From the NCBI RefSeq assembly GCF_022601875.1, contig NZ_JAKVIP010000002.1:158344-222343 (forward strand): a stretch of 64,000 bases of DNA. Reading direction: 5' to 3'. Origin of the DNA: Chryseobacterium sp. SSA4.19. Its GTDB lineage: Bacteria > Bacteroidota > Bacteroidia > Flavobacteriales > Weeksellaceae. Positions 56,309 to 64,000 of the stretch are shown here, one piece after another. Position 1 is the stretch's first letter, and each line of letters opens with the position of its first letter. Below the pieces are notes generated by a model that saw only the letters and a list, made by a program, of their open reading frames with translations, searched no databases and had not been told where the DNA came from. A program made the position numbers and the translations under genes.

Positions 56309-56862
56309 TGAGAAAATCGCAGTTTATTTTGGTAAGCCAGCTTAAAGAAAAGCTGCAGGAATTTCCGGGAATTGTTTCTTCGTTGGAAAAAAAAGATCCC
56401 CACTTTATTGATAAAATCATGTGGTGGCTCAAAGCTTCGGAAGATATCTTCTCTACTTATAATATTAGTGAAGTATCTGAAATAGCCGGATTCAGGAGCA
56501 AGATTATTGCTGCAAGAATAACGGAAGGAAGAGGCGTAAATATTAAGAAAAATCAGATAAAAGCCGCATCCGACGTTCTGTATGACATCCAGAATACCGT
56601 ACTCACCGTGCTGACTCCTTACGAAAGAAAGATCAGTGAATGCCGGGAAATTGTAAAACAATTATTGGTACTTACTGCCCAGACCCGTACCCAGATCTAT
56701 CACCAAAGCCTGCCGTTTGAAGATTTCATTAAAAAAATATGGATGTATATTTTATCTGAGAATGACCTGAGAATGGGTGCCATCAAGCTCAAATCATTGC
56801 TCTCTGAAATGGATATTTTAATGCTCATGGGTGATGAAATAGAATTAAGCGACTTCTCCTAA
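56308..56862 (+). CDS. Hypothetical island protein 2
   Basis: A 184-residue, mostly helical soluble protein (MRKSQFILVSQLKEKL...). It has no recognised domain, signal peptide or membrane segment. One-base overlap with the preceding gene implies a stoichiometric or complex-forming partner. The C-terminus is acidic (MGDEIELSDFS). Confidence 0.75.
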   Translation: MRKSQFILVSQLKEKLQEFPGIVSSLEKKDPHFIDKIMWWLKASEDIFSTYNISEVSEIAGFRSKIIAARITEGRGVNIKKNQIKAASDVLYDIQNTVLTVLTPYERKISECREIVKQLLVLTAQTRTQIYHQSLPFEDFIKKIWMYILSENDLRMGAIKLKSLLSEMDILMLMGDEIELSDFS

Positions 56863-56892
56863 AAATAACTCAATCCTGACTTATTTTTTATC

Positions 56893-56927
56893 ACGTCAAG
56901 TTCTGTCGCTACCTCCTGATATCTTTG
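56893..56927 (+). promoter_or_regulatory. Shared island promoter, copy D (acidic protein)
   Basis: ACGTCAAGTTCTGTCGC (56893-56909), 10 bp, then TATCTTTG (56920-56927). A 10-codon open frame MKTSINKSF (56945-56974) lies in the leader. Confidence 0.8.
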
Positions 56928-57012
56928 ATTATGAAACAATAACCATGAAAACATCAATCAATAAATCCTTTTGATAAACAGCCTAACTATAACCAACTCT
57001 AACATATACAAT

Positions 57013-57183
57013 ATGGAAATCCCGAACCACAATTCAGATATGGTGTTTGATGAAGACCTTTATACCATAGACTGGAGCGATATTGAAAATACTGAAGCAG
57101 ACTATGAACATTATATCAATGACATTGAAACCTTCTTTCGCCAAGATATAGAAAATGAAGCTTTTGAAGAAGATTTGTATTAA
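57013..57183 (+). CDS. Small, very acidic protein
   Basis: A 56-residue protein (MEIPNHNSDMVFDEDLY...) in which about one third of residues are Asp or Glu, with aromatic residues spaced through it and a single Arg. Such proteins can act as DNA mimics, chaperones or neutralising partners of basic proteins; none of these can be shown. ATG 57013 is the first in-frame ATG; the frame extends to TTG 56971. It has its own copy of the island promoter, which supports it being a real gene. Confidence 0.65.
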   Translation: MEIPNHNSDMVFDEDLYTIDWSDIENTEADYEHYINDIETFFRQDIENEAFEEDLY

Positions 57184-57572
57184 ATAATTTAAACACGTCA
57201 GGTTCTGTGCCACCCACTAGTATCTTTAAAGTATCATTAAGCACAAAATAATCCTTTAAAACTTTATCAGATTCTCTTGAATTCAGCATTTACAAAATGC
57301 CGGGCAGCCTGAACTGTGTTTAAAAAATAATACAAATGAAGAAAAAATTAAAGCATCAAATTAGTATTTAAACAGATCATCTTAATAAACGAAAGCGACG
57401 CATTCCATAAAGGTATTTCAATCTGATTACTTATCCTTAAAATATCGCGTAAACAGCAATCCGAATTTACAAAAACAGTAATATTTAAAGTAAGTCTCTA
57501 TGCCTTTATTCTGACACACTTATTCCCTAACCCTTAATCACAAAAAACTGTTTAATCATTAAATTAATACAA
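57184..57572. other. Intergenic region with promoter copy E and a long leader
   Basis: It holds promoter E and a leader of about 340 bases before the 1248-residue protein. A 12-codon open frame MKKKLKHQISI lies at 57336-57371. No terminator was seen after the acidic protein gene, so read-through from promoter D is possible. Confidence 0.5.
57195..57228 (+). promoter_or_regulatory. Shared island promoter, copy E (1248-residue protein), diverged
   Basis: ACGTCAGGTTCTGTGCC (57195-57211), 9 bp, then TATCTTTA (57221-57228). It has one base less spacing and a weaker -7 than the other copies. Confidence 0.6.
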
Positions 57573-60500
57573 ATGGCAACAAAAAACACACAAAACAATC
57601 CACAAACTCTTTTCAGATTCGTAAGCTTAAGAAATCCGCAATTAACAGAAACCAAGAAGGAAAATCTTGGATTTATCCTCAGACCTTCTAATTTATCAAG
57701 TGCTTTTGACAGCGCCGTTAGTCCCGGAGATTCCGCGCTGGTAAAGTTTCAGGCTTTGGAAAGGGCTGCAAAAAGCTTCTCTCCTAAAGGATATGAATCT
57801 GAACTGATTATTGAACAAAGTATTTTAGCAGATGCTTTAAAAATCGGCCGAAAAATTTCCAGAAAAGAGACGCTTGTTACATCTGAAGAAGCTTCAGCTA
57901 AAGCCCTGAACAGCAATAGCAATATTCAAAGCAAAATTGCGGAATTGTGGGACAATCTTATCTATCAGACCGTCACAGAAAAGAATTTTTATGTAAAAGA
58001 GGCCCTTATCCATATTTTAAAGGCCATTCACTACGGATATGTATGCAGTTTACCGGTAACAACAGACACACCAAAAATAAAAGCAAAAGCATTAACAGCC
58101 AGGGTAGTATTGCCGATGAAGTTTTTCGGAGACGGATATGAAGGAACAGTACTTTCAGGGCCGGGATTAAGTATTGGCAGTACTTTGAATGGAGATTCTT
58201 CTCAAACAGAGCAAAGAACAGCCAATACGACAGATCTCCCTTTATCCATACAAAACCAGTTAACGGCAGAAGGGAACAAAATTTCGGAATTATCAAAGCT
58301 GAATTTTGAAAAGGAAAGCCTTGAAAAATTAAAATCAGAACTGCAGAATCTTCAGACGGTGTATGTAAAACTGAAAAACAAAGCGTACGAAACTGCAAAT
58401 CTGGAATATAAGGAACGCTACAAAAAAGAGATTGATGCATATAATGTTCAGCTTGAACGAATAAAATCTCAAATTACAACACAAATGACCGAAGCTGAGA
58501 TTGATAAATTATACGAAAGCCTTCAGCCTTTAAATATTCCTTTGTTCCAGCTCACCTATAAAAATGAACTTAATTTTGAAGATTTAAAAGATGGGCTTTC
58601 GTTAGATTCTTTAAAATTATTCATTAATTTATTTACCAAAAGGGCAGGAAATGCTCCGACAGGAACAACCTATGATGATAATTATACCGCAGTACTGTCT
58701 GAAAGAAAATTACAGCTGGGAAGCTACATCGTTGAAATGAATAAATTTTATGATACCTATGCAGAAGTTTTCGAAAAACTGGATCAGCAGTTATCTGCTA
58801 CCGTTCAATTACTTCTTCAGAAATCACCTCTTGAGGAGCAGAAATATCTTAATCTGGGAAATATATTAGTTCCGGTAAGTAATTCCCAAAGCAATCTTTC
58901 TCAAGCTGTTTCAAGGACCTATTATTTTAAAGCAAGCTATAATACGGGAATTGCACAAACTTCTTCTTCGCTTATCTTCTATTATCAGGCAGAGAGTAAT
59001 TCTTACGGATTAGGATCAGCAAAGATTTCGGCGAGTACAGACCTTGGCCTCTTTGAAGAAGCATATTCAAATATAAATATTGTAGATAATAAAATAACCT
59101 TCCCTCCTGTTTTGGTCAACAGATTTGGCAAGGTCATCAGATCATTGAAAATTCAGATTTTCTTTAACAACGGAAAGCAGGCCACTTTAGAATATACAAA
59201 TATAATTATTGACCAGCCTTATACCGGAATCCTATACACCGAAGAGATAAAAACAGATGGTTCCGGCAACACTACTCCACAACCGGGGGTTTTCTTTCCT
59301 AAACATTTCGGAGTAAAAAGACTGGGTATTGCCGATTACCTGAAGGTTGTACAAACCACCCATGCCTATGTGCCGGGAGACGTTACTCATATTGAGAATG
59401 TGATGGCCAAGGAATTTAAGCAGAAATCCACCCGGAAGCTGAGAAGAAGTGAAATTCAGAACACGACTTCCAAATCCACAGAAAGGGAAACCTTAAGTGA
59501 TACCACTTCAACAAACCGGAATGATATGCAGTCCGAGGTGGCCAATATTATTCAGCAGAACACCAATGCGGAAGCACATTTTAATTATGGCGGAGGTTCC
59601 TACCAGGTAGGCGGAAGCTTTGCTTCCCATAATGCCAAAGAGAACAGCATCAGGCAGGCTGTTGCAAAATCCCAGGAAATCACTGAAAAAGCGACTGAAA
59701 GACTGCTTACCAAAGTAGCTGAAGAGAGGATTGAAAAGATCATTGAAGAGTTTGAGGAAAACAACGCTCATGGTTTTGACAACAGAAACGGTGATAAACA
59801 TGTAATCGGTGTTTACCGGTGGGTGGATAAAAAAATGAAAAATCAGATTTACAACTATGGCAAACGTACCATGTTTGAATTCATGATTCCTGAACCGGCA
59901 AAACTGCACCGTCTTGCGACTGCAGCTTCCGTAACAGAAACCCTGACGGCTCCTGTAGATCCTAGAACGGCTCCAAGACCAAGAACCATGGCAGATCCTA
60001 AATCAGCATCATTGGATCAAATACAATACTGGGCGGGCATCTATGGCGTCAAGCTGACTGAACTGCTTGAAACAACCAAAAGTTTCACTACCGGCCTGCA
60101 ATGGATTAAACTGAACGGTGACGGCGGATATAAACATTTAAACATTGACATTCCTGCAAATTATCAGGCAAGCCATGTAAAAATGTGGTACGGATTTGAA
60201 AGAAACCGAAAAGGAGGAAGCACTTTATACACCAGTAATTTTGCAGGAGGCATGGTCCCTTTCAACAACACCTCTGCTTCTATTGACAACGTTACAGAAT
60301 TTTCCCCTCAAAACGTTACCGGCACTTATGATTTTGTCTATCAGGGATCGAATATTGACTCTGTTAATTTCAATTTTGAAGTGACCTGCAAGCTTTCAGA
60401 TGCTTATATGAATGCATGGAAGCAGGAAAATTTTGATACTATTATTAAAGCTTATCAGGAAGCTTATACTGCATTCCAGGAAAAGAAAAAAGAACTGGAA

Positions 60501-61319
60501 GCAGCAGCTAAGGAATTAGAGAAAGAAAATCAGGAAAAAGTTTCCGTTTTCTACCGTGACATGGAGAGGGTTATCCTTAAACATAACTGTATCGCATTTT
60601 TGCTTCAGGACTATTCCGCTTTGGGTAAAAACCTCACCAATAATGCAAAGGCCATGCAGGATTTCAGCATCATCCTGGATGAAAACATGGACCAGTATAC
60701 TGCCTTAGCCAAATTCATGGAACAGGCTTTTGAATGGACCATCATGCAATACACTTTCTATCCGTATTACTGGGCCAACAGAAACGAGTGGCAGAATATG
60801 TACTTATCCAACAGTGCCGATCCGCTGTTCAGAAATTTCCTTCAGGCAGGGATGGCCAGAGTGATTGTTACGGTAAATCCGGGCTTTGAAGATGCCGTAC
60901 AGTTCTTCTTAACCACCGGAAGAATCTGGAATGGCGGCGAAGTCCCTGTTATCGGAGATCCAATGTACATGAGTATTGTTGATGAAATGCGTGAGCCCGT
61001 AGGATTGAAACAGGGTAAAGCATGGATCAGCACAGTTCCGACTGCCCTAAACATCTTACAGAAAGATTCTGCCGGTTTGGTAACGGCTACGGCATTACCT
61101 TTTACCCAGGAAAATCCTGACGAATTCGAAGTTCCGGCTGATGTTGTTACGGAAACTGAATTTTCAATTGTAGCCGATGCCCAGCTTAATTCCGGAAAAG
61201 ACCGGTTTATTGACAACATCGAACTCAATGAAGGATTTCTTCAGCTAACCACAGACGACAGCCCGAAAAAAGTGGTAGCCCAGCTGCCTCTGTCTGATCT
61301 GAAAAAGTCACTCCAATAA
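57573..61319 (+). CDS. Very large island protein, 1248 residues, function unknown
   Basis: No signal peptide and no membrane segments. Visible parts: an N-terminal domain (1-220), a coiled coil (about 230-320), a beta-rich middle (about 430-600), then YVPGDVTHIENVMAKEFKQ, a Ser/Thr and Lys/Glu-rich helical stretch (615-740), a segment HVIGVYRWVDKKMKNQIYNYGKRTMFEFMIPEPAKL (740-776), a second coiled coil (about 950-990) and a C-terminal helical and beta region. I do not know its function. Parts remind me of large Tc-toxin-like proteins, a weak impression. Promoter E is upstream; a terminator closes it. Confidence 0.7.
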   Translation: MATKNTQNNPQTLFRFVSLRNPQLTETKKENLGFILRPSNLSSAFDSAVSPGDSALVKFQALERAAKSFSPKGYESELIIEQSILADALKIGRKISRKETLVTSEEASAKALNSNSNIQSKIAELWDNLIYQTVTEKNFYVKEALIHILKAIHYGYVCSLPVTTDTPKIKAKALTARVVLPMKFFGDGYEGTVLSGPGLSIGSTLNGDSSQTEQRTANTTDLPLSIQNQLTAEGNKISELSKLNFEKESLEKLKSELQNLQTVYVKLKNKAYETANLEYKERYKKEIDAYNVQLERIKSQITTQMTEAEIDKLYESLQPLNIPLFQLTYKNELNFEDLKDGLSLDSLKLFINLFTKRAGNAPTGTTYDDNYTAVLSERKLQLGSYIVEMNKFYDTYAEVFEKLDQQLSATVQLLLQKSPLEEQKYLNLGNILVPVSNSQSNLSQAVSRTYYFKASYNTGIAQTSSSLIFYYQAESNSYGLGSAKISASTDLGLFEEAYSNINIVDNKITFPPVLVNRFGKVIRSLKIQIFFNNGKQATLEYTNIIIDQPYTGILYTEEIKTDGSGNTTPQPGVFFPKHFGVKRLGIADYLKVVQTTHAYVPGDVTHIENVMAKEFKQKSTRKLRRSEIQNTTSKSTERETLSDTTSTNRNDMQSEVANIIQQNTNAEAHFNYGGGSYQVGGSFASHNAKENSIRQAVAKSQEITEKATERLLTKVAEERIEKIIEEFEENNAHGFDNRNGDKHVIGVYRWVDKKMKNQIYNYGKRTMFEFMIPEPAKLHRLATAASVTETLTAPVDPRTAPRPRTMADPKSASLDQIQYWAGIYGVKLTELLETTKSFTTGLQWIKLNGDGGYKHLNIDIPANYQASHVKMWYGFERNRKGGSTLYTSNFAGGMVPFNNTSASIDNVTEFSPQNVTGTYDFVYQGSNIDSVNFNFEVTCKLSDAYMNAWKQENFDTIIKAYQEAYTAFQEKKKELEAAAKELEKENQEKVSVFYRDMERVILKHNCIAFLLQDYSALGKNLTNNAKAMQDFSIILDENMDQYTALAKFMEQAFEWTIMQYTFYPYYWANRNEWQNMYLSNSADPLFRNFLQAGMARVIVTVNPGFEDAVQFFLTTGRIWNGGEVPVIGDPMYMSIVDEMREPVGLKQGKAWISTVPTALNILQKDSAGLVTATALPFTQENPDEFEVPADVVTETEFSIVADAQLNSGKDRFIDNIELNEGFLQLTTDDSPKKVVAQLPLSDLKKSLQ

Positions 61320-61341
61320 TTCTGTTTAATCATACATAATG

Positions 61342-61369
61342 AGGCAGAGTGTAAAACTCTGCCTTTTTT
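61342..61369 (+). terminator. Terminator between the large protein and the toxin gene
   Basis: AGGCAGAGT pairs with ACTCTGCCT, followed by T6. The toxin gene starts 22 bp later without a visible promoter, so its expression would depend on read-through. Confidence 0.8.
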
Positions 61370-61390
61370 ATTAATCTTAAAAATTATTAA

Positions 61391-63577
61391 ATGCAAAATA
61401 CAGAATATAAAGATGTTTTTGATATTGGTGAAGAAGCTTTGTCGATGGAGAATAAGTTCTCAACCGTATCATTTCCATCATTTAAAAATGCCTTTACGAT
61501 TGGAGAGAACATAAGGGGTATGAGCAATGTAAGCCCGCTTGCGACTGTAAAATTTTTCAATCAATCGCCTGATGATCTTCTAACAAAATATTATCCGGAT
61601 TCGAATCAGCCTGTTGAAGGCTCTTTTACCTATGTGCCGGATATTGGAAGCGATTTAGAATCAGTTATTACAACTACTGTAAAAGATTTTTATTATTATG
61701 GTGTAGAAGACGTTAATAACTTTGCCTTCAGAGTCATTATGTTTTCATCAACAGATGCCACAAAGCTTAAAGAATCCTTTGAGGTTTCTGCACCTGCAGG
61801 AAGAGAAATATTAATCTTTATAGAAGACAATACTGAAGATAAAGCAAGTGGTACTTATGGTGCCATAAAAATTTCAAATGATGTTTTGTCTTTTTTAAAT
61901 AAAAGCGGAAGGCTGGAATATGATCTATATAATAATGATGCAGTTTACGAAGAAATCAAAAAAGTAATCCCCGAATTGTCTGATGATCAGATCAAAACGC
62001 TTTTACAGAAAGGTTATATTGAAGATATCCGTATCGACATTGCCAAAACATACTGTAAGCTGGCTTCGTTTTTTTCCAGCGGAATATCTTCTGTTAATCC
62101 GGGCTTAGGAATTTTGACCAATGATGTCCTCAGAAAAACAACCAGTATTCTTTTGGAAAAAGTCATTTTACTGATAGAAGAAACAAAACTTGGAGAAAAC
62201 AGATGGCAGCCTAAACCGCCCAAGCTTGAAAACGGAGAAATTGATAAAAATTATACATATAATCCTCTTATCTCTTCCGGAAAAGACAGTAACGGCACTG
62301 TGAATTTCAGCGAAATTACCGGATTGTTAAAGACAATGCTTACCGAGCAGGATAATCTGGTAAGGTTGGTTTTGAATATTAAAAAAGATTTCAGAAAAAA
62401 CAGCCAGCCAAAAGGCTTTTTGGAACTCTTATACAACCTGTATCTTAGTGCATATGATATCATGTACGATGTCATTATGGGTTTAGACGATATTTCTAAT
62501 CTTGACATTCTCAAATATGGTATGCAGACGTATAATGCCCTGTTATGCGGAGTGTGGAACGGACTTGTAGATTCTGTTTCAGGATTGTTTGCCATGGTAA
62601 AGATGATCTATGACGGGATTACCATGGGTAAAGATTTTGTTCAGAATATAGATAAATATCTGCCTACTCTTCTGGAACAGTTTGATGAAGCGGTGCAGGC
62701 CATAAAAAAGATCAGTTTTACCGAAACAGCACAATACATTTATGAGAAATTAAAAGAAATAAATCTTACATTTGATCCTGTTGCCTGCTCTTATTTTATA
62801 GGCTATGCTTTTGGGTTCATCATTTCCTTGATTATTGAAATCATTGTTGGAGTACTTATAAGTGGAGGAACTTTGAGTGTTGCCGCAATTGTGAATGCTT
62901 TAGTAGAATCTATTCTGGGAATCTTCCGCTTAGGATTTAGTGCTGTGAAAGGCGTTGTAAAAGCTGTAAGAACTTTTGTTAAATTTGTTGTAAGAAGCAT
63001 ACAGGATCTTCTGAAAGGCTTTCAGGAATTATTACTGTTTTTAAAGAAAGGATGGAATGAAATAAAAAAAATAGTTGATGATGCATTTAATATTACTGAT
63101 TTAGAATTTAAAGAATTTAGGAAGAAAAAGAGAATAGAGCTTTTTTCCACTATTAAAGGGAAACCAATTAATTTAAATCTTCTTAAAAAGCTTCAAAAAG
63201 AATTTGAAAATCTTGGAGGATCACTCCTTTATAATGATGAATCTTTTGAATATATAGCTTCTAGAGAAAAAGCTGAAGGAGTAGCTATAGAAGCTATAAC
63301 CTTCAATGAAGAATTAATACTTTTAAATAAAAATGCAACAACATCTGCTGTATATGAGGAGTTAATTCATGCTTCACAATATAGATCAGGAAAATATGAT
63401 ATTTGGGTCGAGAACCATGGAAATGAAATAGCAAAAAATCTTATGGAAAAAGAAGCAGCTGAAGAATTAATTGAAAGAGCAATTGAATGGAAATTACCTA
63501 ATGATGAAATTAAATTAATAAGGGAAAGATTAGAATTTTTTAATGAAGAACTAAAAATATTAAGATATGAAAATTAA
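61391..63577 (+). CDS. Polymorphic toxin: large carrier region plus zincin-like C-terminal tip
   Basis: A 728-residue protein without signal peptide. The N-terminal two-thirds (1-460) is helical and unrecognised; a strongly hydrophobic hairpin (about 467-513) could insert into a membrane. A short linker (515-580) is followed by a distinct C-terminal domain (about 580-728), much richer in A and T, with YEELIHASQYRSGKYD (Glu656, Glu657, His660) and a later EKEAAEELIERAIEW. This matches, from memory, zincin-like metallopeptidase toxin domains (Tox-MPTase type). The last 11 bp overlap the candidate immunity gene. A swapped tip on a conserved carrier is usual for polymorphic toxins. Confidence 0.8.
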   Translation: MQNTEYKDVFDIGEEALSMENKFSTVSFPSFKNAFTIGENIRGMSNVSPLATVKFFNQSPDDLLTKYYPDSNQPVEGSFTYVPDIGSDLESVITTTVKDFYYYGVEDVNNFAFRVIMFSSTDATKLKESFEVSAPAGREILIFIEDNTEDKASGTYGAIKISNDVLSFLNKSGRLEYDLYNNDAVYEEIKKVIPELSDDQIKTLLQKGYIEDIRIDIAKTYCKLASFFSSGISSVNPGLGILTNDVLRKTTSILLEKVILLIEETKLGENRWQPKPPKLENGEIDKNYTYNPLISSGKDSNGTVNFSEITGLLKTMLTEQDNLVRLVLNIKKDFRKNSQPKGFLELLYNLYLSAYDIMYDVIMGLDDISNLDILKYGMQTYNALLCGVWNGLVDSVSGLFAMVKMIYDGITMGKDFVQNIDKYLPTLLEQFDEAVQAIKKISFTETAQYIYEKLKEINLTFDPVACSYFIGYAFGFIISLIIEIIVGVLISGGTLSVAAIVNALVESILGIFRLGFSAVKGVVKAVRTFVKFVVRSIQDLLKGFQELLLFLKKGWNEIKKIVDDAFNITDLEFKEFRKKKRIELFSTIKGKPINLNLLKKLQKEFENLGGSLLYNDESFEYIASREKAEGVAIEAITFNEELILLNKNATTSAVYEELIHASQYRSGKYDIWVENHGNEIAKNLMEKEAAEELIERAIEWKLPNDEIKLIRERLEFFNEELKILRYEN

Positions 63578-63815
63578 AATTGTAAATACTTTTAAATTGA
63601 ATGATCCTTCAAAAATAATTTTTGATGTTGAAATCATAGAAGGACAAAAAATTACTAAAGGACAAAAATTTATAAATTCTGATAATAACATAGAGTTTAT
63701 TATTTTTTCTGTCGGACATGTAAATCCTCCAATTAGTAATTATTATCCATTAATTGTAAATGTTAGTTCTACTGACATCTCTAAATATAAAAATAAAATT
63801 TTCGTTCTGGTATGA
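63567..63815 (+). CDS. Candidate immunity protein for the toxin tip
   Basis: An 82-residue, AT-rich, mostly beta protein (MKIKIVNTFKLNDPSKIIF...). It overlaps the toxin stop by 11 bp, is cotranscribed, and is the right size and place for a cognate immunity protein. No family is recognised, so the role is from position only. Confidence 0.65.
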   Translation: MKIKIVNTFKLNDPSKIIFDVEIIEGQKITKGQKFINSDNNIEFIIFSVGHVNPPISNYYPLIVNVSSTDISKYKNKIFVLV

Positions 63816-63823
63816 TTATAATA

Positions 63824-63908
63824 TGATAACTAAAGAGCAAGCATTAGAAATGTTAAGAAATATCTTAATGAAAGAAAAAGAGATTATATTTTTATTGAAG
63901 TTGTTTAA
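63824..63908 (+). pseudogene. Broken second small gene, possible orphan immunity remnant
   Basis: ATG 63824 opens MITKEQALEMLRNI. A one-base shift near 63865 would continue as LNERKRDYIFIEVV and then stop. MITKEQAL-type starts followed by an RDYI-like motif are common in small immunity-type proteins that I recall, so this looks like a frameshifted, truncated copy. It lies between the intact immunity candidate and a possible IS end. Confidence 0.4.
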
Positions 63909-63922
63909 ACTTTTAATTTTTT

Positions 63923-64000
63923 GGACACTCTCCCACAAAGTGTGTAAGTTAAAAAGTCAGGGCTTAGATTTTATAATCTGAGCCTTTCTTCAAAAATAAG
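63923..64000. mobile_element. Possible insertion-sequence end at the window edge
   Basis: GGACACTCTCCCACAAAGTGTG starts at 63923 within a run that resembles ends of IS256-like elements as I remember them, and it cuts off the broken small gene. No transposase is visible because the window ends. Confidence 0.3.
63961..63990 (+). terminator. Terminator-like hairpin near the window end
   Basis: GGCTTAGATT pairs with AATCTGAGCC (one G-U pair) around TTAT, followed by TTTCTT. Confidence 0.6.

Noticed and set aside
52839..63815. The island as a prophage or tailocin
   Set aside because: Only the lysin is phage-like; no capsid, tail sheath, tube, baseplate, portal, terminase or integrase is seen.

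Overview
The window is chromosomal DNA of a flavobacterium, most likely Chryseobacterium or a close Weeksellaceae relative. The evidence is low GC, promoters with the Bacteroidota -7 box TAnnTTTG, a secreted enzyme with a type IX secretion C-terminal signal, and several Bacteroidota-only gene pairs (DUF4271-hemD, DUF4296-Dpm1-like, rsfS-ftsH-LUD-cdsA-psd). No rRNA, tRNA, CRISPR array or complete insertion sequence was seen.

Positions 1 to about 47200 are mostly housekeeping. They hold a partial EEP-fold hydrolase, superoxide dismutase, rho, an M28 peptidase, an MsbA-like ABC exporter and a PNGase F-like secreted protein. Next come the phospholipid genes psd and cdsA with LUD, ftsH and rsfS, then birA, an LptF/G-like permease, tgt, a Dpm1-like glycosyltransferase, hemD and oligopeptidase B. 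From 22.8 to 29.1 kb a histidine kinase/response regulator pair precedes a likely metal-handling group: a Cys/His-repeat lipoprotein, a Cys-rich secreted protein and a TonB receptor with two N-terminal HMA domains. From 29.9 to 33.5 kb a TetR regulator, with a perfect palindrome at its own promoter, heads a thiolase-thioesterase-ketoacyl synthase operon. Then follow an L,D-transpeptidase-like protein, msrB, pyrD, a pseudouridine synthase, an ECF sigma factor with a partner membrane protein, glyQS, an M48 peptidase and a serine hydrolase.

From 47.5 to 52.6 kb lies a probable damage-inducible mutagenesis cassette. A DnaE2-type polymerase and a catalytically intact Y-family polymerase are transcribed away from a LexA-like XRE-S24 repressor. 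Two GATAC-N5-GTATC palindromes occupy the 61 bp between the divergent starts.

From 52.8 kb to the end is the most unusual region. It encodes a phage-type M15 lysin, a patatin phospholipase, a DUF2589 protein, two translationally coupled proteins, a 56-residue very acidic protein, a 1248-residue protein and a 728-residue polymorphic toxin with a membrane hairpin and a C-terminal zincin-like tip. The toxin is followed by an overlapping immunity candidate and a broken second small gene. Five transcription units here share a 17-bp element (consensus ACGTCAAGTTYTGTCGC) placed 10 bp, once 9 bp, upstream of the -7 box. None of the proteins has a recognisable signal peptide. My reading is a co-regulated toxin-production and cell-lysis island, released by lysis as colicins or tailocins are. 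That role is inference; the shared promoter element is directly visible.
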